Positions 59,431 through 64,000 of a stretch of 64,000 nucleotides of DNA are shown piece by piece. Both the position numbers and the translations under genes were made by a program. How positions within the stretch are numbered: the first letter of the stretch is position 1; each line of letters starts with the position of its first letter. The notes beneath the pieces were generated by a model that had not been told where the DNA came from, did no database searches, and saw only the letters and a program-made list of their open reading frames with translations. This DNA is from Erwinia sp. SLM-02 (GTDB lineage Bacteria > Pseudomonadota > Gammaproteobacteria > Enterobacterales > Enterobacteriaceae), in the NCBI RefSeq assembly GCF_037450285.1, contig NZ_JAQISN010000003.1, positions 62,001 to 126,000 of the forward strand, given 5' to 3'.

Positions 59431-62286
59431 TTACAGCGCGGCAATCACGCCCTGCTGCTCAATCAGCTTGATCTTGGCCTGCTCGAAGTCCGCCAGGCGC
59501 TCACGCTCCTTGGCGACAACCGCTTCCGGCGCACGGGCAACAAAACCTTCGTTCCCCAGCTTGGCGGTAATCTTCTCCATCTCCACGTCAATCTTGCCCA
59601 CTTCCTTCGCCAGACGCTCCAGCTCGGCGGTTTTATCCACCAGCTCGGCCATCGGGATCAGCAGCTCGGCACCCTCAACCAGCTTGGTTACCGACACCGG
59701 GCCTTTATCTCCGGCAGGCAGCAGCTCCAGCTTATCCAGACGCGCCAGCGTCTTCAGGAAGTTGTGGTTTTCAGTCACGCGGCGGGCCGCCTCATCGCTG
59801 GCTCCGCGCAGCAGCACATCCAGCGGCTTGGCCGGGGAGATGTTCATCTCGTTGCGAATATTACGCACCGCGACAATCGCCTGCTTCAGCCACTCGGTAT
59901 CCGCCATTGCCACGGCATCCACGCGCGCCGCATCGAACTCCGGCATCGGCTGCAGCATGATAGTGTCGTCGCTGATGTTCTTCAGCACCTTCACGCGCTG
60001 CCAGATGGTTTCGGTGATAAATGGAATAATCGGATGCGCCAGGCGCAGCAGCGATTCCAGCACCGTCACCAGCGTATTACGCGTGCCGCGCAGCTGGGCT
60101 TCGGTGCCGCCGTTCATCACCGGCTTGGCCAGCTCCAGATACCAGTCGCAGAACTGGTTCCAGGTGAACTCGTACAGAATGCCGGCAGCGATATCAAAGC
60201 GATAGCTGTCCAGCGCATCGCGGTAGGCTTTCACCGTCTGGTTAAATTCAGCCAGGATCCAGCGGTCCGCCAGCGACAGCTCCAGCTCGCCGCCGTTAAA
60301 GCCGCAGTCGTGCTCTTCGGTGTTCATCAGCACAAAGCGGCTGGCGTTCCACAGCTTGTTACAGAAGTTGCGGTAGCCTTCCAGGCGCTTCATATCCCAG
60401 TTGATGTCGCGACCGGTTGAGGCCAGCGCCGCCAGGGTAAAGCGCAGGGCGTCGGTGCCGTGCGGTTCAATACCGTTCGGGAACTGCTTCTCGGTACGCT
60501 TGCGGATTTTCTCCGCCAGCTGCGGCTGCATCATATTGCCGGTGCGTTTTTCCAGCAGATCTTCCAGCGAAATACCGTCAACCATATCCAGCGGATCGAT
60601 AACGTTACCCTTCGACTTGGACATCTTCTGCCCTTCATCGTCGCGGATCAGGCCGGTCATATACACGGTCTTGAACGGAACCTGCGGCTTGCCGTCTTCG
60701 TCCTTGATGAAGTGCATGGTCAGCATGATCATGCGCGCAATCCAGAAGAAGATAATGTCGAAGCCGCTGACCAGCACGCTGGTTGGGTGGAAAGTGCGCA
60801 GCGCTTCGGTATTCTCCGGCCAGCCGAGGGTGGAGAAGGTCCACAGCCCGGAAGAGAACCAGGTATCCAGCACGTCTTCGTCCTGGGTCAGCACCACGTC
60901 GTCGGCGATATTGTTTTCCGCACGCACTTCGGCTTCGGTACGCGCCACGTAGACGTTGCCTTCTGCATCGTACCAGGCCGGGATGCGGTGGCCCCACCAC
61001 AGCTGACGCGAGATGCACCAGTCCTGGATATCACGCATCCATGAGAAGTACATGTTTTCATACTGCTTAGGCACGAACTGGATGTCGCCGTTTTCTACCG
61101 CTTCCACCGCAACTTTCGCCAGCGGTGCGGTACGCACGTACCACTGATCGGTCAGCATCGGTTCAATTACCACGCCGCCGCGATCGCCGTAAGGGACGGT
61201 CAGATCGTGCGGTTTGATTTCGTCCAGCAGGCCCAGTTCGTCCATCGCGGCCACAATGGCTTTACGCGCGGCAAAGCGCTCCAGCTTCTGGAACGCCAGC
61301 GGAATCTCGGTCCCGTGGTCGTCGCACTCTTCACCGTTGGTATCAAACACCTGAGCGGATTCGCGGATATCACCGTCGAAGGTCAGGATGTTGATCATCG
61401 GCAACTTGTGGCGGCGGCCCACTTCGTAGTCGTTGAAGTCGTGCGCCGGGGTGATCTTCACGCAGCCGGTGCCTTTTTCCATATCGGCGTGCTCGTCGCC
61501 AACGATCGGAATACGGCGGTTAACCAGCGGCAGCACGAGGAACTTGCCGATCAGATCTTTATAGCGCGGATCTTCCGGGTTTACGGCCACGCCGGTATCA
61601 CCGAGCACGGTTTCCGGACGGGTGGTGGCAACGACCAGGTAGTCTTTACCGTCGGCGGTTTTCACGCCGTCGGCCAGCGGGTAGCGCAGGTGCCACATCG
61701 ATCCTTTGGATTCGCGGTTCTCCACTTCCAGATCGGAAATGGCGGTGCGCAGTTTAGGATCCCAGTTAACCAGGCGCTTGCCGCGATAGATCAGGTTCTC
61801 TTTGTGCAGGCGAACGAACACCTCTTTCACCGCGTTGGACAGGCCTTCATCCATGGTGAAGCGCTCGCGCTCCCAGTCAACCGAGTTGCCTAGGCGGCGC
61901 ATCTGGCGGGTGATGGTGCCGCCGGACTCTTCCTTCCACTGCCAGATTTTTTCGATAAACGCGTCGCGGCCGTAATCCTGACGGGTTTTGCCTTCTTCGG
62001 CTGCGATTTTGCGCTCAACCACCATCTGGGTGGCGATACCGGCATGGTCGGTCCCCGCCTGCCACAGGGTGTTTTTCCCCTGCATACGCTGGTAGCGGAT
62101 CATGGTGTCCATAATGGTCTGCTGGAAGGCGTGACCCATATGCAAGCTACCGGTGACGTTCGGCGGCGGGATCATGATGCAGAAGCTTTCCTGGCTGGTG
62201 TCGCCATTCGGTTTGAAGTAGCCCTGCTTTTCCCAGTGCTCGTAAAGCGGCTGCTCGATATCTTGCGGGTTATATGTCTTTTCCAT
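59431..62286 (-). CDS. valS: ValS, valyl-tRNA synthetase
   Basis: ValS charges tRNA-Val and edits misactivated threonine. It is a 951-residue class Ia synthetase. The HIGH motif appears as HMGH (GSLHMGHAF near residue 45), the KMSKS loop as KMSKSKGN near 554, and the CP1 editing domain lies between. A C-terminal coiled-coil arm (KVGKIDVEMEKITAKL-like, here AKEVGKIDVEMEKI) ends the protein. It follows holC by 6 bp, the usual pepA-holC-valS order. Confidence 0.98.
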   Translation of the reverse strand: MEKTYNPQDIEQPLYEHWEKQGYFKPNGDTSQESFCIMIPPPNVTGSLHMGHAFQQTIMDTMIRYQRMQGKNTLWQAGTDHAGIATQMVVERKIAAEEGKTRQDYGRDAFIEKIWQWKEESGGTITRQMRRLGNSVDWERERFTMDEGLSNAVKEVFVRLHKENLIYRGKRLVNWDPKLRTAISDLEVENRESKGSMWHLRYPLADGVKTADGKDYLVVATTRPETVLGDTGVAVNPEDPRYKDLIGKFLVLPLVNRRIPIVGDEHADMEKGTGCVKITPAHDFNDYEVGRRHKLPMINILTFDGDIRESAQVFDTNGEECDDHGTEIPLAFQKLERFAARKAIVAAMDELGLLDEIKPHDLTVPYGDRGGVVIEPMLTDQWYVRTAPLAKVAVEAVENGDIQFVPKQYENMYFSWMRDIQDWCISRQLWWGHRIPAWYDAEGNVYVARTEAEVRAENNIADDVVLTQDEDVLDTWFSSGLWTFSTLGWPENTEALRTFHPTSVLVSGFDIIFFWIARMIMLTMHFIKDEDGKPQVPFKTVYMTGLIRDDEGQKMSKSKGNVIDPLDMVDGISLEDLLEKRTGNMMQPQLAEKIRKRTEKQFPNGIEPHGTDALRFTLAALASTGRDINWDMKRLEGYRNFCNKLWNASRFVLMNTEEHDCGFNGGELELSLADRWILAEFNQTVKAYRDALDSYRFDIAAGILYEFTWNQFCDWYLELAKPVMNGGTEAQLRGTRNTLVTVLESLLRLAHPIIPFITETIWQRVKVLKNISDDTIMLQPMPEFDAARVDAVAMADTEWLKQAIVAVRNIRNEMNISPAKPLDVLLRGASDEAARRVTENHNFLKTLARLDKLELLPAGDKGPVSVTKLVEGAELLIPMAELVDKTAELERLAKEVGKIDVEMEKITAKLGNEGFVARAPEAVVAKERERLADFEQAKIKLIEQQGVIAAL

Positions 62287-62292
62287 GTTCTG

Positions 62293-62751
62293 CTATGTCG
62301 TTGGTGGCAAGGGCGGCGTTGCCGTATTCAAGTGGAATCCAACGCTGCGATACACTTTGTAGCGATCGCGCGCCAGCTGTTTCAAAGATTCTTCATAGGG
62401 TACGAAGTCTATCACTTCATAGAAAGCGGTGGCAAAATCTGCAAACTGCGGCAGCAGGCTGATCAGCAGATCGCGCGGCGCATTGCCGCGACGCTGCGGC
62501 CAGGCCAGCTCGACCGGCGCGCCGTATTTCGGGCCTTCACCGGCCAGATTATGCGGCACAAAGGCGCTGGCAGGTCGCTGCCACAGCGCTTCATCCAGCC
62601 GGATGGCCTGCGCTTCGTCTTCACAGGCTATCAGCACGCGTTTGCCGTCACGCCAGCGGGCCTCCGCCAGATCGCAGACCAGCGCTTCCTGCGCGCTCAG
62701 CCCGCCGACCGGCGTATCGGTTTCCAGCAGATAGAACGTTGCGTTTTTCAT
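62293..62751 (-). CDS. holC: HolC, DNA polymerase III chi subunit
   Basis: HolC (chi) links the clamp loader, through psi, to single-stranded DNA-binding protein. The ATG at 62751 (MKNATFYLLETDT) gives 152 residues, close to the E. coli 147; an upstream in-frame start at 62841 lies in the intergenic region. Conserved blocks are KRVLIACEDEAQA, SFVPHNLAGEGP-type (here AFVPHNLAGEGP) and VIDFVPYEESLKQLARDRY. Confidence 0.97.
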   Translation of the reverse strand: MKNATFYLLETDTPVGGLSAQEALVCDLAEARWRDGKRVLIACEDEAQAIRLDEALWQRPASAFVPHNLAGEGPKYGAPVELAWPQRRGNAPRDLLISLLPQFADFATAFYEVIDFVPYEESLKQLARDRYKVYRSVGFHLNTATPPLPPTT

Positions 62752-62782
62752 GCATCTGGCCTGGTTGGAGAAAAAACAGCAA

Positions 62783-62802
62783 CGGCGGATCGGAGTCCGC
62801 CA
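62783..62802 (-). terminator. Hairpin between pepA and holC
   Basis: On the minus strand the hairpin GGCGGACT / GATCCGCC type stem is followed, after a few bases, by TTTTTT. It may be a partial terminator for pepA. Confidence 0.5.
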
Positions 62803-62882
62803 TTGCAGGGTTATATTATCAGCAGCGGGCGAAGGGTGCATCCGCCCGGGCGGGAAGCGGTCTGGCCTCCCGCCCGATGCTG

Positions 62883-64000
62883 TTAATCGTCGCCGTTCAG
62901 ACCGGCGCGGTTAAGCAGGAACTGAGAAAGCAGCGCAACGGGACGACCGGTTGCCCCTTTCGCTTTACCGGAGCGCCAGGCGGTACCGGCAACGTCAAGG
63001 TGCGCCCAGTTGTACTTACGGGCAAAGCGCGCCAGGAAGCAGGCGGCGGTAATCGCTCCGCCGGGACGGCCACCAATGTTTGCCATATCGGCAAAGTTGG
63101 AGTCCAGCTGCTCCTGATACTCGTCGGCCATCGGCAGACGCCACGCGCGGTCACCGGCCTGTTCAGACGCGCCGATCAGCTCGTGCGCCAGCGGGTTGTG
63201 GTTCGACAGCAGGCCGCTGATATGGTGGCCCAGCGCGATCACGCAGGCCCCGGTCAGCGTGGCCACGTCAATCACCACTTCCGGCTCAAAGCGCTCAACG
63301 TAGGTCAGCGCGTCGCACAGCACCAGGCGGCCTTCGGCATCGGTATTCAGCACTTCTACCGTCTGGCCGGACATGGTGGTCAGCACGTCGCCCGGACGAT
63401 AGGCGCGGCCACCGGGCATGTTTTCACAGCCCGCCAGCACGCCCACCACGTTCAGCGGCAGATTCAGTTCGGCGACCATGCGCATCACGCCGTACACCGA
63501 CGCCGCGCCGCACATATCGTACTTCATTTCGTCCATCGCTTCGCCCGGCTTCAGCGAGATGCCGCCGGTATCGAAGGTGACGCCTTTACCGACCAGCACA
63601 ATCGGGCGCGCTTCCGCATCCGGGTTGCCTTTGTACTCAATCACCGACATCAGGGATTCATTCTGCGAACCGGCACCGACGGCAAGATAGGCGTTCATCC
63701 CCAGCTCTTTCATCTGCTGTTCGCCGATGACGCGGGTGGTGATGTTTTTGCTGTAGGCGTCGGCCAGCTGACGCGCCTGTGAAGCCAGGTAGGCGGCATT
63801 ACAGATATTCGGTGGCATATTGCCGAGGTCTTTCGCTGCCTTCACGCCGGCGGCAACCGCCAGACCGTGCTGGATAGCGCGTTCACCGCTGGTCAGCTCG
63901 CGGCGGGTTGGCACATTGAACACCAGCTTGCGCAGCGGGCGGCGTGGCTCAACCTTGTTGCTTTTCAGCTGATCGAAGCTGTAAAGCGTCTCTTTCGAGG
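62883..64000 (-). CDS. pepA: PepA, leucyl aminopeptidase (5' part outside window)
   Basis: PepA is a hexameric two-metal leucine aminopeptidase that also acts as DNA-binding protein XerA at cer/psi recombination sites and in carAB control. About 372 C-terminal codons are present. Metal and active-site motifs are VGKGVTFDTGG, MKYDMCGAA and the signature NTDAEGRLVL. The reading frame stays open to the window edge (SFDQLKSNKVEPRR upstream of KLVFNVPTRRELTSG), so the start lies outside. Confidence 0.97.
   Translation of the reverse strand, partial: SKETLYSFDQLKSNKVEPRRPLRKLVFNVPTRRELTSGERAIQHGLAVAAGVKAAKDLGNMPPNICNAAYLASQARQLADAYSKNITTRVIGEQQMKELGMNAYLAVGAGSQNESLMSVIEYKGNPDAEARPIVLVGKGVTFDTGGISLKPGEAMDEMKYDMCGAASVYGVMRMVAELNLPLNVVGVLAGCENMPGGRAYRPGDVLTTMSGQTVEVLNTDAEGRLVLCDALTYVERFEPEVVIDVATLTGACVIALGHHISGLLSNHNPLAHELIGASEQAGDRAWRLPMADEYQEQLDSNFADMANIGGRPGGAITAACFLARFARKYNWAHLDVAGTAWRSGKAKGATGRPVALLSQFLLNRAGLNGDD

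Overview
The window is ordinary chromosomal DNA of an enterobacterium. Nearly every protein is close to its Escherichia coli counterpart from start to stop. The presence of miaE, basRS beside dacB, the missing mtr and argG, and the layout of the accessory genes suggest Erwiniaceae (Erwinia/Pantoea type). That family call is inference; the order Enterobacterales is not in doubt.

The first 44.7 kb follows the E. coli 71-minute segment. It carries LPS export and Kdo synthesis (lptA-lptC-kdsC-kdsD-yrbG), the divergent phospholipid transport operon mlaFEDCB, then ibaG-murA, sfsB, ispB, rplU-rpmA, a decayed yhbE, and obgE. Next come an orphan EntC-type isochorismate synthase, basS-basR, dacB, greA with a GraL-like leader, yhbY/rlmE, ftsH-folP-glmM and secG. 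Two tRNA genes (Leu-GAG and initiator Met) precede the translation/RNA-decay operon rimP-nusA-infB-rbfA-truB-rpsO-pnp, followed by nlpI, the tiny yrbN, deaD and yhbW. A three-gene HlyD/ABC-2 permease cassette lies between yhbW and the O2-independent ubiquinone genes ubiV-ubiU/ubiT, then yhbS and yhbQ.

From 44.8 kb on, the gene order is that of the E. coli 96-minute segment: nrdG-nrdD with paired NrdR boxes, a SWIM/SNF2 helicase where E. coli has treRBC-mgtA, ridA, pyrL-pyrB-pyrI with its attenuator, argI with ARG boxes, rraB, miaE, yjgM, yjgN, an M48 peptidase, valS, holC and a truncated pepA. A rearrangement point relative to E. coli therefore lies between yhbQ and nrdG.

The least explained DNA is in two convergent intergenic gaps (54971-55645 and 58583-59430). 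They hold four full copies and one half copy of a family of about 200-bp palindromic elements. Internal hairpins keep their pairing while their bases differ between copies, and each full copy has its own matched pair of long terminal arms. Two short tandem arrays (8-bp x 6 and 9-bp x 9) flank the first pair. This family is the best candidate here for something undescribed.
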